Of a stretch of DNA of 58,924 bases, positions 9,735-18,733 are shown one piece after another. Every line of letters begins with the position of its first letter. Position 1 is the stretch's first letter. Source of the DNA: an uncultured Christensenellaceae bacterium (GTDB lineage Bacteria > Bacillota > Clostridia > Christensenellales > Borkfalkiaceae). The DNA is taken from contig CAJULO010000007.1 in the NCBI GenBank assembly GCA_910586945.1, positions 1 through 58,924 of the forward strand. The letters are read 5' to 3'. Both the position numbers and the translations under genes were made by a program. The notes beneath the pieces were generated by a model that ran no database searches, was not told the DNA's origin, and was given only the letters and a program-made list of their open reading frames with translations.

Positions 9735-12101
9735 TTAATTGCTATTATTACATACAATTGCTAATGATTTTAATGCTCTTGTATATGCTATATATCGTTC
9801 ATGCTCTGTCATACCTTCGTCAATGACTACTACGCTATTAAACTCTAAACCTTTGCTTTCATAGACAGTTAGGTAATTGATTTTACTTCTACTTATCTGT
9901 TCTGTCTTTTGCATAGTATTATATTTTTTGTGCTTGTATTTTGTGTATACTTTTTCATGCACAATAATTGCTTTGCTTCCCCCATATTTTTCTAAAAAAT
10001 GCGTACTTTCTTGCAATTGTATATGCTTTACTTCCACCCCATTTAAAGCTACTGGATGCATTTGTATATCTAATTTTTTTTGTACATAGTCTACAATTTG
10101 TATTGTATTGCGATAATTTTGATTGAGTTCGTAAATAGCTATATTATCTAATATCTGCCAATTCTTTAATCCACGCACGGGTGTGATATTTTGTTGCAAA
10201 TCTCCATAAATATTAAATGCAGCATAGGCATTTATTGCCTTTAATAGTTGATATTCTCCCACAGAAATATCCTGTCCTTCATCCACAAAAACCAAACTAT
10301 ATTTGGGTGTTAGCTCTTTGCCTAATAAAGTTAATATGAGTGTAATTATATAACAATCACTTGCAATAAGTACTCCTCTTGGTAGGCAGTATTTATCTTT
10401 GATTGGCCGAATAAATTCTTTATAAAAATAGCGCGCTAATTGACTGTGTGTTGTCGCATTCCCTATCTTTTTTAAGGTAGAATTCCCTTGTAAAATTTCA
10501 AATATTTCTATAAAACTTGTCAGCCCCTCTTCCATCTCTTGCAAGATTTGTAAGATTTGTTGGCATTCTTCTAGCAGAACTTTGCGTCTTGCAATTCTAT
10601 CTTGATAACTCTCTACAAACGCATCCCCTCGCTTCACCTTGTATCTTTTTAAATCTATTATTTCTTTCTCCAGTTGCGCAAATAAACTCTTGACTTCTTT
10701 TATTGCATCTTGCAAGGCTTGTTGTCCTTTGTTTTTTATCAGTTTACCTGCTTGATAAAATTCCAATAAACGATTGTAAAATATGCTCTGTCTCTTAAAT
10801 TTTTCCTCTGTAAAATCTATTTTGAAAAATTCTTCAACCAAAATAACAGCATTCATAATAGAACGAAAATCTTTGGTAAACCAAAAACCACCTTCATGTT
10901 TTTCACGAATCTCCCCCATTACAGCACGCCGAATACGAATGTTTGCATTTTTAATTTGTACATAGTGTTTGAGGACTACTCCTAAAACTTGTAGTTGCTT
11001 TTGTAAATAAGGGACTGTTTCACTACCAATAAAATTTTCTTTCATATCTTTAAAAATTTTATAGAGTTGCTCTTCTAGCATTTTATAAAATTTTTCACTG
11101 TAAATTTCTTGAAGATATTCTTGTGGAACTATAATTTTTCTATCTATTTTTTGTGCAATATCAACATTGACATTTTTGAGTAATTTTAAAAAATAATTCT
11201 CTAAAGTAATTGTCTTTACTTGTTCCAGTTGCAATACTTGCGCAAGTTCTTCTATAAAGTTATTAAAGGACTTACTTGGTGTTATCACTAAAATATCCTT
11301 TGGATTTAAATGTTCATTATTATATAAAAGATAACTTAAGCGATGCAATAATACCATAGTTTTACCGCTACCAGCACAACCTTGTACAATAAAATTTTCT
11401 CGCTCTGGTAGAGATATCAACTGATACTGCTTTTCTTGTATAGTCTGTATAATATCACTCAGTTGCGGACAATCCTTTCTTTTTTTTAAAATTTCCTTTA
11501 AAAAAGGGTCTAGAATTATCTTTTCATCTCTTCCGGCAATCTCTTCTGTAGTTAAGTAATTTTGCACATTTAAATATTCATTTTTAAAATCAATCAATTT
11601 CCCTTGCTGTATCCGAATTGCTCTACGCAAAATTAAGTCGTATTTATATTGATTGATTTGAAAATGTATTTGGCTTTTTTGGTAATATTTACGCGCGAGT
11701 GGAGCTCTCCAATCGATGATTTCAAGTACAAAATTCCCCTTTTTTCCTATATAATATTGTCTATATCCCTCTTGTTCTTCCTGCACATCCATGCGCGCAA
11801 AATAAGGTTCAGTAAAATAGCTTTTAAACTCCTCTATTTTGCGTGTGTTTTCATTGATTTGCCCTTGTAGTTGTACAATTTTTTGGAAGATTTCAGCTGT
11901 CAACTCCTCTTGTTTACAAGATTCAATTTCTGTTCTTGCCTTCGTTATTTTTAGTTTTAGTCGGTAAATAAAATATTTTTTTAGACGGTAAAGCAACTCT
12001 TGTAAATGTTCTTCTTCCAGTCGATATTGTTCCTTTTCGTCCAATAACTGTAAAAAAAATTCTTTATTCACTATACTTGCATTTGCGCTAGAATCTTCCA
12101 T
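9735..12101 (-). CDS. helD: HelD-like UvrD/Rep-type helicase
   Basis: Protein of 788 residues, close to the 774 of Bacillus HelD, which uses ATP to free stalled RNA polymerase. The N-terminus is strongly charged and helical (about 10-100), as expected for the HelD arm that enters the polymerase secondary channel. The ATPase part has Walker A GCAGSGKT, Walker B with VDEGQDIS, the NQNYRNT motif, YESKGLEF and the late YIAYTRAL motif. The UvrD split between N-terminal motif I and the C-terminal motifs is kept. It is the first gene of a two-helicase operon on the minus strand. The HelD assignment rests on domain order and arm, since other UvrD paralogues share the ATPase motifs. Confidence 0.82.
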   Translation of the reverse strand: MEDSSANASIVNKEFFLQLLDEKEQYRLEEEHLQELLYRLKKYFIYRLKLKITKARTEIESCKQEELTAEIFQKIVQLQGQINENTRKIEEFKSYFTEPYFARMDVQEEQEGYRQYYIGKKGNFVLEIIDWRAPLARKYYQKSQIHFQINQYKYDLILRRAIRIQQGKLIDFKNEYLNVQNYLTTEEIAGRDEKIILDPFLKEILKKRKDCPQLSDIIQTIQEKQYQLISLPERENFIVQGCAGSGKTMVLLHRLSYLLYNNEHLNPKDILVITPSKSFNNFIEELAQVLQLEQVKTITLENYFLKLLKNVNVDIAQKIDRKIIVPQEYLQEIYSEKFYKMLEEQLYKIFKDMKENFIGSETVPYLQKQLQVLGVVLKHYVQIKNANIRIRRAVMGEIREKHEGGFWFTKDFRSIMNAVILVEEFFKIDFTEEKFKRQSIFYNRLLEFYQAGKLIKNKGQQALQDAIKEVKSLFAQLEKEIIDLKRYKVKRGDAFVESYQDRIARRKVLLEECQQILQILQEMEEGLTSFIEIFEILQGNSTLKKIGNATTHSQLARYFYKEFIRPIKDKYCLPRGVLIASDCYIITLILTLLGKELTPKYSLVFVDEGQDISVGEYQLLKAINAYAAFNIYGDLQQNITPVRGLKNWQILDNIAIYELNQNYRNTIQIVDYVQKKLDIQMHPVALNGVEVKHIQLQESTHFLEKYGGSKAIIVHEKVYTKYKHKKYNTMQKTEQISRSKINYLTVYESKGLEFNSVVVIDEGMTEHERYIAYTRALKSLAIVCNNSN

Positions 12102-12173
12102 ATACTCCCACTTATACTCTATTTACAAATTTGCCCTCTATTTTTGCTATACTTTCTTCCTATTTAGTATATT

Positions 12174-12202
12174 ATTATAGCATATTTTTAAAGGAAAAAC
12201 AA
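12174..12202 (-). promoter_or_regulatory. likely sigma-A promoter of the helicase operon
   Basis: TTGTTT (12197-12202) and TATAAT (12174-12179) on the minus strand, 17 bases apart. The -35 box overlaps the T-tail of the guaA terminator, so the transcript starts directly after guaA ends. Confidence 0.55.
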
Positions 12203-12220
12203 GTACAATGGAGTACTTGT
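12191..12220 (-). terminator. intrinsic terminator of the guaB-guaA operon
   Basis: Perfect 8-bp stem (ACAAGTAC/GTACTTGT, 12199-12220) followed on the minus strand by TTTTTCC. Confidence 0.8.
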
Positions 12221-12247
12221 CTTTCAATACTTTGTAAAAAATGTATA

Positions 12248-13780
12248 TTATTCCCATTCAATTGTCGCAGGCGGTTTTGATGTTATATCATAGACTATCC
12301 TATTGGTATGCTCCACTTCATTGACAATCCTATTCGATATCTTTTCTAAAACATCATATGGTATTCTTGCCCATGTCGCAGTCATTGCATCCAGTGAATG
12401 AATGGCTCTAAGTGCTAATACATATTCGTATGTTCTATAATCCCCCATTACGCCAACTGTTTTTGTAGATGTAATTACTGCAAAATATTGCCAGATTTCT
12501 TTATCTAGTCCTGCTTTTGTAATTTCCTCTCTGAAAATAAAATCTGCATCTTGTAAAGTTTTTATTTTTTCAAGCGTTACTTCGCCCATAATGCGTATTG
12601 CCAACCCCGGTCCAGGGAAAGGTTGTCTATGGACTATGCTTGCTGGCAGGCCTAATTCTTCACCTACTTTACGCACTTCATCTTTAAACAAATCTCGTAA
12701 TGGTTCTATAATTTCTTTAAAATCTACTACTGTGGGCAAGCCCCCTACATTATGATGACTTTTGATGACTGCTGATACACCCTTTCCACTCTCTATAATA
12801 TCTGGATAAATTGTTCCTTGCACTAAGTAGTCCACTGCACCAATCTTTTTTGCCTCTACTTCGAAGACTTTTATAAATTCTTTTCCAATGATTTTACGTT
12901 TTTTTTCAGGGTCTTCCACCCCCTTTAATTTATCCAAAAACTGTTTGCTCGCATCGATTTTGAAAAGATTCATCCCAAGTTTATCTTTAAAAACTTCCAT
13001 AACTTCATCTGCTTCACCCTTTCGTAAAAGGCCGTGGTCAACAAATATACAGATTAAATCTTTCCCTATTGCTTTATGTATGAGCGTCGCTGCAACTGCA
13101 CTATCTACCCCTCCACTCATTGCACATAATACTTTTTTACCCAACAATTTTTCTTGCAATTGCCCAATTTGTTCCCTGGCAAAATTGTGCATTGTCCAAT
13201 CCCCTTTTGCCTTACAAACTGCATATAAAAAATTGCGTAAAATGACATCTCCTTGTACTGTATGGTTAACTTCTGTATGAAATTGTATCCCATAGATACT
13301 CTTTTCTCTGTTTTCAAAAGCAGCACATGGACAAGTAGCTGTTGTTGCAGTAACCATAAATCCCGCTGGCAATTTGCTAATATAGTCTGTATGACTCATC
13401 CAACAGATATTATTTTTTGTAACATTTTCAAAAAGCACACTTTTCTGATAACAAATTTCAATTTTACCATATTCTCTTGTCTTAGGAGAGATGACTTCCC
13501 CTCCTAACTTTTTTGCAATGAGTTGTTGTCCATAACATATCCCTAAAATAGGTATTCCAAGTTTAAAAATATCGTTATCAATATCTGGAGCATCTTTTTC
13601 ATATACGCTATTTGGTCCACCAGTAAATACAATCCCTATAGGTGCAATCTCTTTTATTTTTTCTAAAGCAATTGTGTGTGGAACTAGCTCGCAATAGACA
13701 TTATTTTCTCTTATTCGCCTAGCAATGAGTTGATTATATTGTCCACCAAAGTCTAAGACAAGCACTGTTTGATGTTGCAT
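12248..13780 (-). CDS. guaA: GMP synthase (glutamine-hydrolysing)
   Basis: Turns XMP, ATP and glutamine into GMP, the last step of guanine nucleotide synthesis. The 510 residues show the full two-part enzyme: a class I glutamine amidotransferase domain with nucleophile Cys82 (GICYGQQL) and the His168/Glu170 pair, then the ATP pyrophosphatase domain with the P-loop SGGVDS at 222-227, and the C-terminal dimerisation domain with PFPGPGLAIR and the ending PPATIEWE typical of the family. It starts with a GGAG site 33 bases after guaB and ends at a strong hairpin, so it is the last gene of that operon. Nothing unusual is seen. Confidence 0.97.
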   Translation of the reverse strand: MQHQTVLVLDFGGQYNQLIARRIRENNVYCELVPHTIALEKIKEIAPIGIVFTGGPNSVYEKDAPDIDNDIFKLGIPILGICYGQQLIAKKLGGEVISPKTREYGKIEICYQKSVLFENVTKNNICWMSHTDYISKLPAGFMVTATTATCPCAAFENREKSIYGIQFHTEVNHTVQGDVILRNFLYAVCKAKGDWTMHNFAREQIGQLQEKLLGKKVLCAMSGGVDSAVAATLIHKAIGKDLICIFVDHGLLRKGEADEVMEVFKDKLGMNLFKIDASKQFLDKLKGVEDPEKKRKIIGKEFIKVFEVEAKKIGAVDYLVQGTIYPDIIESGKGVSAVIKSHHNVGGLPTVVDFKEIIEPLRDLFKDEVRKVGEELGLPASIVHRQPFPGPGLAIRIMGEVTLEKIKTLQDADFIFREEITKAGLDKEIWQYFAVITSTKTVGVMGDYRTYEYVLALRAIHSLDAMTATWARIPYDVLEKISNRIVNEVEHTNRIVYDITSKPPATIEWE

Positions 13781-13813
13781 AAAATTGCTCTCCTTTTGTT
13801 ATCAACTTGTTTT

Positions 13814-15268
13814 TTATCCACGAGGACTATAATTTGGAGTCTCTTTTGTAATATAAATATCGTGTGGATGACTTTCAATGAGACTTGCATTTGTAATTTT
13901 TACAAACTTAGCTTTTGTTCGCAAATCTTCAAGAGTCGCCATACCACAATATCCCATACCAGAACGCAAGCCACCTATAAGTTGATAGATTATCTCCGCT
14001 ATATTGCCGCGGAATGGCACGCGTCCCTCAACACCTTCTGGTACAAATTTTTGATTTTTATCTTGAAAATATCTATCATTGCCACCCTTCGCCATTGCTC
14101 CTAAAGAACCCATACCACGATACACCTTAAAACTTCTACCTTGATAGATTTCAATTTCTCCAGGACTTTCTAAAGTACCCGCAAACAAACTACCTATCAT
14201 TACAACGGCCGCTCCTGCACCAATAGCTTTTACAATATCTCCACTATACTTAATGCCCCCATCTGCTATAATTGTTTTTTTATATTTATCAGCCATTTCT
14301 GCACAGTTGAGTATTGCAGTAAATTGTGGCATCCCAATCCCAGCAACAACTCGTGTCGTGCAAATAGAGCCTGGTCCAATACCAACTTTTACAACATCTG
14401 CTCCCTCTTCATACAGCGCCTTCGTTGCCTCTGCCGTTGCAACATTGCCAGCAATGAGTGCTATATTTGGATATTTTGCTTTTATTTTTGCTACAGCATT
14501 TAGAACGCCTTTACTATGACCATGTGCTGTATCTACTGTAATCACATCTACTTTTGCTTGCACTAAGGCGTCTACTCTATCCATCATATCCGCCGAAGTA
14601 CTTACAGATGCTCCAGCTAAAAGTCTGCCACTTTTATCTTTTGCAGCATTTGGATATTGTACTGATTTCTCAATATCTTTTATTGTAATTAGGCCTTTTA
14701 AATTGCCTTCTTTATCAACAATAGGTAGTTTTTCAATTCTATGTTTACCCAATATCTTTTGCGCCTCTTGTAGAGAAGTACCAACTGGCGCTGTAATTAG
14801 ATTTTTCTTTGTCATAATTTTATCAATCGGTTGTTCAAAATTGCTTTCAAAGCGCAAATCACGATTGGTTAAAATACCGACAAGTTTGCCATTTTTAGTG
14901 ATAGGCACACCACTTATTCTATATTTTTCCATAATTTCTATGGCTTCTTTGATATAATTTTCTGGAGCAAGATAAAATGGATCAGTGATAACACCATGTT
15001 CACTTCTCTTTACTTTATCAACATTGCTTGCCTGCTCTTCAATAGACATGTTTTTATGTATTATACCAACGCCACCCTCTCTTGCTATTGCTATAGCAAG
15101 CCTGCTCTCTGTAACAGTATCCATTGCCGCACTTATAATTGGTATGTTTAAGTGGATTGACTCTGTTAAATTTGTAGTAACATCTACAGCATTTGGTAAC
15201 ACATTTGATTCTTGTGGAATCAATAAAACATCATCAAAAGTTAGACCTTCTTGTACAATTTTAGACAT
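13814..15268 (-). CDS. guaB: inosine-5'-monophosphate dehydrogenase
   Basis: Oxidises IMP to XMP with NAD+, the step before GuaA. The 484-residue protein is full length. Residues about 93-205 form the paired CBS (Bateman) domain, and the catalytic loop GPGSICTTR carries Cys303. The dinucleotide and phosphate-binding glycines (ADGGIKYSG and later GSLFAG) are in place. Its ATG has a strong GGAGG site that lies inside the 3' end of the preceding membrane-protein gene, and the two overlap by 28 bases. Together with guaA it forms a guanine-synthesis operon driven from the promoter at 15859-15887. Confidence 0.97.
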   Translation of the reverse strand: MSKIVQEGLTFDDVLLIPQESNVLPNAVDVTTNLTESIHLNIPIISAAMDTVTESRLAIAIAREGGVGIIHKNMSIEEQASNVDKVKRSEHGVITDPFYLAPENYIKEAIEIMEKYRISGVPITKNGKLVGILTNRDLRFESNFEQPIDKIMTKKNLITAPVGTSLQEAQKILGKHRIEKLPIVDKEGNLKGLITIKDIEKSVQYPNAAKDKSGRLLAGASVSTSADMMDRVDALVQAKVDVITVDTAHGHSKGVLNAVAKIKAKYPNIALIAGNVATAEATKALYEEGADVVKVGIGPGSICTTRVVAGIGMPQFTAILNCAEMADKYKKTIIADGGIKYSGDIVKAIGAGAAVVMIGSLFAGTLESPGEIEIYQGRSFKVYRGMGSLGAMAKGGNDRYFQDKNQKFVPEGVEGRVPFRGNIAEIIYQLIGGLRSGMGYCGMATLEDLRTKAKFVKITNASLIESHPHDIYITKETPNYSPRG

Positions 15269-15819
15269 ACTTCTCTACCTCCTTTTTTATTTATTTGCTT
15301 TTTTATTCCCTCTAGTTTATTATAGAATTCTGTATTTTCTCTTATTTTAGTCGTTGCTAAAAGCCAGTCTACAACTTGATTGTTTCCATCTGTTTCTTTA
15401 TAATTATTACGCGCTATTGCAAAAGTTCGTTCATAGTTTCCTATATAAAAATAAGACTCTGCTGTTATTGATTGCAAAAAAACTTTCGTTGTGAAATTAT
15501 ACAAATTTGAATTCCTTTGTGTTTGGCAGTAACTATCAAAATGATTATCTTGAATTAAAATATCTCCATAGATTGCTGCATTTTTATAAAGTTGTGCATT
15601 ATAGTTTTTTTGTACAGCTATTGCTAAAGTTTCAATTTTTTTGTCTTTCTTGTATTCTTGTAGTGCATAACTTGCTTCTGTCCGTACAAATCCTAAATTC
15701 CCCGCCAATTTTCCCATAAGTTTTGGAACTGTTAAACTTAAAATTCCAAAAAACACCAAACAAATAGAAAAAATAGCAACTACTGCTACAATTATTGTCT
15801 TTAAAATAAGTTTTTTCAT
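15241..15819 (-). CDS. unrecognised single-pass membrane protein
   Basis: Not recognised. The 192-residue product has one hydrophobic segment near residues 5-32, then a mostly helical, polar part with short paired-helix blocks (around AAIYGDIL and ESYFYIGNYERTFAIARNNY) that look a little like TPR repeats. The charge pattern suggests the bulk lies outside the membrane, though that is not certain. It is the first gene behind a good promoter, and its 3' end overlaps the guaB start by 28 bases in another frame, so translation of the two may be coupled. No link to purine metabolism is evident beyond this position. Confidence 0.72.
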   Translation of the reverse strand: MKKLILKTIIVAVVAIFSICLVFFGILSLTVPKLMGKLAGNLGFVRTEASYALQEYKKDKKIETLAIAVQKNYNAQLYKNAAIYGDILIQDNHFDSYCQTQRNSNLYNFTTKVFLQSITAESYFYIGNYERTFAIARNNYKETDGNNQVVDWLLATTKIRENTEFYNKLEGIKKQINKKGGREVCLKLYKKV

Positions 15820-15858
15820 ATTTATCTTGGATAAATTATCCTATTATTTATTTTATTT

Positions 15859-15887
15859 ATTATATCATATTTCAAATAAAAAGGCAA
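15859..15887 (-). promoter_or_regulatory. sigma-A-type promoter of the guaB-guaA operon
   Basis: TTGCCT (15882-15887) and TATAAT (15859-15864) on the minus strand with a 17-base spacer. The leader to the first start is only about 35 bases, which leaves no room for a purine or PRPP riboswitch. Confidence 0.75.
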
Positions 15888-15988
15888 CAATGTATATAAA
15901 ATTATTGTCGACTTTTTCATTTTTTTGCATATTTTTTCCTATTCAATCATATGTCTATTAGTACTTGTTTTTAAGAATTGAGGTATAT

Positions 15989-16669
15989 ATGAAAAAAATA
16001 TGTGTTCTAACCTTACTTTTACCGGTTTTACTTTTAATTAGCTTAATTTTTGTTGGATGTTCTTCTTCTAATTCTCTCTTACAATATGTATCTGAATATA
16101 GAAGTGATATCTTTATGGCAACAGAGGGAAAATATTCTATTTTTGCAAATTATTATGAGCGTGAAAATCCCTATAAAGCAGATGGACATATTGGTAAAAA
16201 AGAAAAATCTTTAGAAGTTGCTCTAGCAACAGAGGATAATACAAAAAATTATGCCGTAACCTTTATGTACAATGGAGTAAAGCAACAAAATATACTTTAC
16301 TATGACAGTTTACAGATGATACATAGTTTTATTTTTCATCTTGATTCTCCAAAAGACAATACGATATCCTTTCAAATTTTTGAAGGAAAACAAATGAACA
16401 ATGCTATTTTAACACTACATGCAAAATCTGTGAAAAATAATAATGTATTATCTTTAAATGCTATTCTATCCATTCTCGCAAAAAATGAAAAAACACTAAT
16501 TGATTCTTTGATGCAAAATAAGCAGTTTTTAGGAGAAATCCATATCCGTCTGTTATTTGAAGAAAACTACTGTTATTATTATGTTAGTGTTGTTGATAGA
16601 AAGGGAAAAGCTACATCTCTGCTTGTAGATGGAGAACTTGGCGAAATTTTAGCAAAAAGAGAGAGTTAA
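15989..16669 (+). CDS. unrecognised lipoprotein
   Basis: Not recognised beyond being a lipoprotein. The signal peptide has a lysine-containing start, a long hydrophobic core and the lipobox IFVGC followed by serines. The frame is open from 15965, but the ATG at 15989 has a GAGGT site at the right distance and gives a normal signal peptide, so 226 residues is preferred. The rest is a soluble extracellular domain with alternating strand-like segments and no motif I can name. It stands alone between a divergent operon and a convergent hemW, and its stop codon lies in the loop of the shared terminator. Confidence 0.75.
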   Translation: MKKICVLTLLLPVLLLISLIFVGCSSSNSLLQYVSEYRSDIFMATEGKYSIFANYYERENPYKADGHIGKKEKSLEVALATEDNTKNYAVTFMYNGVKQQNILYYDSLQMIHSFIFHLDSPKDNTISFQIFEGKQMNNAILTLHAKSVKNNNVLSLNAILSILAKNEKTLIDSLMQNKQFLGEIHIRLLFEENYCYYYVSVVDRKGKATSLLVDGELGEILAKRES

Positions 16670-16684
16670 ATTACTCTCTCTTTT
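16655..16684. terminator. bidirectional intrinsic terminator
   Basis: Perfect 12-bp arms (AAAAGAGAGAGT and its complement) with a 6-base loop. It serves the lipoprotein gene on the plus strand and hemW on the minus strand, and overlaps both stop codons. Confidence 0.85.
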
Positions 16685-17801
16685 ATTTTCCCTTTAGAAA
16701 ATCAATTAAAATACTATTTTGCATATATAGATATTCCTCGCGAATACGCACTCTTTCTTTTCCTATTTCCATGTAATATTGATGCTTTTTTAGAATAGCA
16801 CCATACTCTTGTAAAAAATTTTCTTGAAATCTATTGTAATAATCCTGTATACATAGCCCCTCTGTCAAACGCATAGCAAGCATAATATATTCAAATTTTG
16901 CTGTGTCTCTATCTATATTCTCTATTGTTGCCATTGGCAAAATATTTTTCTCTAATTTTTGAATATATGTATTTAAATTTGCAGTATTTGTAAAGCGTTT
17001 ATCCTGCACATATGAACTTGCTGAAAGACCTAATCCTAGATATTCTTGTGTATGCCAATATATTAAATTGTGTTTTGATTCTTTTCCCTTTAAAGAAAAA
17101 TTGGAAACTTCATAGCGTAAAAAATTGTATTTTTTTAAATAACTTACAACTTCTGTATAAAAAAAAGCAACTTCATCCTCGTTTGGAAGCAAATTTGCTA
17201 AATACTCTTTATAGATTGGTGTATTTTCTTCCACCGTCAATGCGTAGACAGAAATATGACTTGCTCCTGCAGCAATAGCTTGGTCAATGGAAAAAAGGAT
17301 ATCTACAAGTTTTTGATTTTTTAAGCCTATCATAATATCCACATTAAAATTTTCACCTTGTAAATAAGATGTAACGCGTTGAAAGTCTTGTAAAGTATGT
17401 ACTCTACCTATCTCTTTTAACTGTGTATTGATTGCCGTTTGTAAGCCTATAGAAAAACGATTTATTCCTATTTTCTTATATCTTTTTATTTTTTCTTGCG
17501 TAGCAGAATTTGGATTCATTTCAATTGTCAATTCATTAGCATTGGTACATCGAAAGTTATTTTTTAAAAATCGCAGAGTATTTTCTATATAATAAGCATC
17601 CACAAAAGAAGGAGTGCCTCCACCAAAATAAATAGTTTCAATACATAGTTTATCTTTATATTTTTGTGCTTGTATCTCAATTTCTCTATAGAGTGCTTGA
17701 AAATAAACAGCAATACTCTCTTTTCTATTAGCAAAAGATGCAAAATCACAATAGCTACATTTACTTTCACAAAAAGGTATATGTATATAGATGCCAGCCA
17801 T
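16683..17801 (-). CDS. hemW: radical SAM heme chaperone HemW (HemN-like)
   Basis: A 372-residue radical SAM protein with the cluster motif CESKCSYC (Cys11, Cys15, Cys18) right at the start, followed by YFGGGTPSF and the TIEMNP segment found in HemN/HemW proteins. It lacks the N-terminal extension of true coproporphyrinogen III oxidases, which favours HemW, a protein that binds heme and delivers it to respiratory enzymes. In many Firmicutes hemW follows lepA; here the pair is kept but separated by about 930 bases that contain a decayed regulator. The start is preceded by AAGGAAC. The older name, oxygen-independent coproporphyrinogen oxidase, is probably wrong for this protein. Confidence 0.9.
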   Translation of the reverse strand: MAGIYIHIPFCESKCSYCDFASFANRKESIAVYFQALYREIEIQAQKYKDKLCIETIYFGGGTPSFVDAYYIENTLRFLKNNFRCTNANELTIEMNPNSATQEKIKRYKKIGINRFSIGLQTAINTQLKEIGRVHTLQDFQRVTSYLQGENFNVDIMIGLKNQKLVDILFSIDQAIAAGASHISVYALTVEENTPIYKEYLANLLPNEDEVAFFYTEVVSYLKKYNFLRYEVSNFSLKGKESKHNLIYWHTQEYLGLGLSASSYVQDKRFTNTANLNTYIQKLEKNILPMATIENIDRDTAKFEYIMLAMRLTEGLCIQDYYNRFQENFLQEYGAILKKHQYYMEIGKERVRIREEYLYMQNSILIDFLKGK

Positions 17802-18287
17802 AATTTTTGTTCCTTTTTTATCCCATTGTTAAAAAATATAAGTGTATTATTAGTAAAATTTGCTATGAATCATGTACTTTTCAATATATAAAACTTCAAA
17901 ATTTGGATGCGTTGCAGTTTAATATATGATTTTTACCATTAGTCCTTATAAATTATTTTTTCATTTTCCTTTGGTCGTTTTTAATACTATTCTTCTCTTT
18001 TAACCTTCTCCGTTCAAATTGACTCGGCACTATTGTTAGTTCTATTTTTGAATTTTTTCATCTCTTATATTCTTTCTATTATCGCTACAAAACCAAAACT
18101 TTCCATTCTCTTCAAACGAACAACATTGGATACCTTTTTTCATCTAAACCTATTGTTTCTATATATACTATTAGATGTTTCTTTAAAAATTGTACAAACT
18201 TTTATATAATCTTTCTCTTTTTTGTAATAATTACTATTACATTTTATAGAAAATTAGTAAATTTTAATTTCATTACAAGTGTTACTT
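17802..18287. other. non-coding stretch between hemW and the Rrf2 remnant
   Basis: No intact gene is seen. The longest minus-strand frame with an ATG (18042-18143) encodes only 33 residues, includes two Cys pairs and matches nothing I know. The region may hold the far end of the same decayed locus. Confidence 0.5.
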
Positions 18288-18706
18288 TTAAATATTTTCT
18301 TGAAGTGCATTTTGTAAATCTGTAATATAAACTTTAGACAATTCCTTTCTTTTCTATGGTCATTTACATATGAAAAGCTTTTCTCTTAAAAATTTTATCT
18401 ACTTTTGTCTCAAAAATTCATTGATATCGCTTTTATCTACATTAAAAATGTTTTTTATTTGATTGTATTGCTCTATACATATTAGAAAAGATATTTCTTC
18501 CTCTTTTTATGCAATTGAATACCTCCTAAGTCTTTCGCTATATTGGATAATATCTGCTTTTTTAAGTTTAATAATAAATTATGTATAATTACTGCATTCA
18601 TATTTATATTTTTTGCCAACTTATCACTTGTTTTAATGTGTTTATCTTGTTGATATAGATATAATACACAAATATAATAGCAACAAGGAATCTTTTTGAA
18701 ATTTGC
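18288..18706 (-). pseudogene. degenerate Rrf2-family transcriptional regulator
   Basis: Translation of the minus strand gives pieces of an Rrf2 regulator in order but in different frames. From 18706 to 18482 an open stretch of 74 codons without a start holds the winged-helix pattern: SDKLAKNINMNAVIIHNLL then LGGIQL, which matches the helix-turn-helix and the GG of the wing. A second frame just after gives NMYRAIQSNKKHF, the equivalent of the family's DVYRAVE segment. A third frame runs through DKSDINEFLRQK and, after three stop codons, ends with VYITDLQNALQENI near 18288, like the usual C-terminus. No cluster-binding cysteines can be assigned. It is therefore a broken gene with lost start, at least one frameshift and in-frame stops. 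It lies between lepA and hemW. Confidence 0.72.
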
Positions 18707-18733
18707 TTAAAAACTACCTTATATAGATTTTGT

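Noticed and set aside
15820..15960. purine riboswitch upstream of guaB
   Set aside because: The promoter leaves a leader of about 35 bases, too short for any known purine-sensing RNA.
18042..18143. 33-codon minus-strand frame with two Cys pairs
   Set aside because: Too short and without a ribosome site; it resembles no known small protein and lies in decayed DNA.
17802..18287. insertion-sequence remnant
   Set aside because: No terminal repeats, target duplication or transposase motif could be seen.
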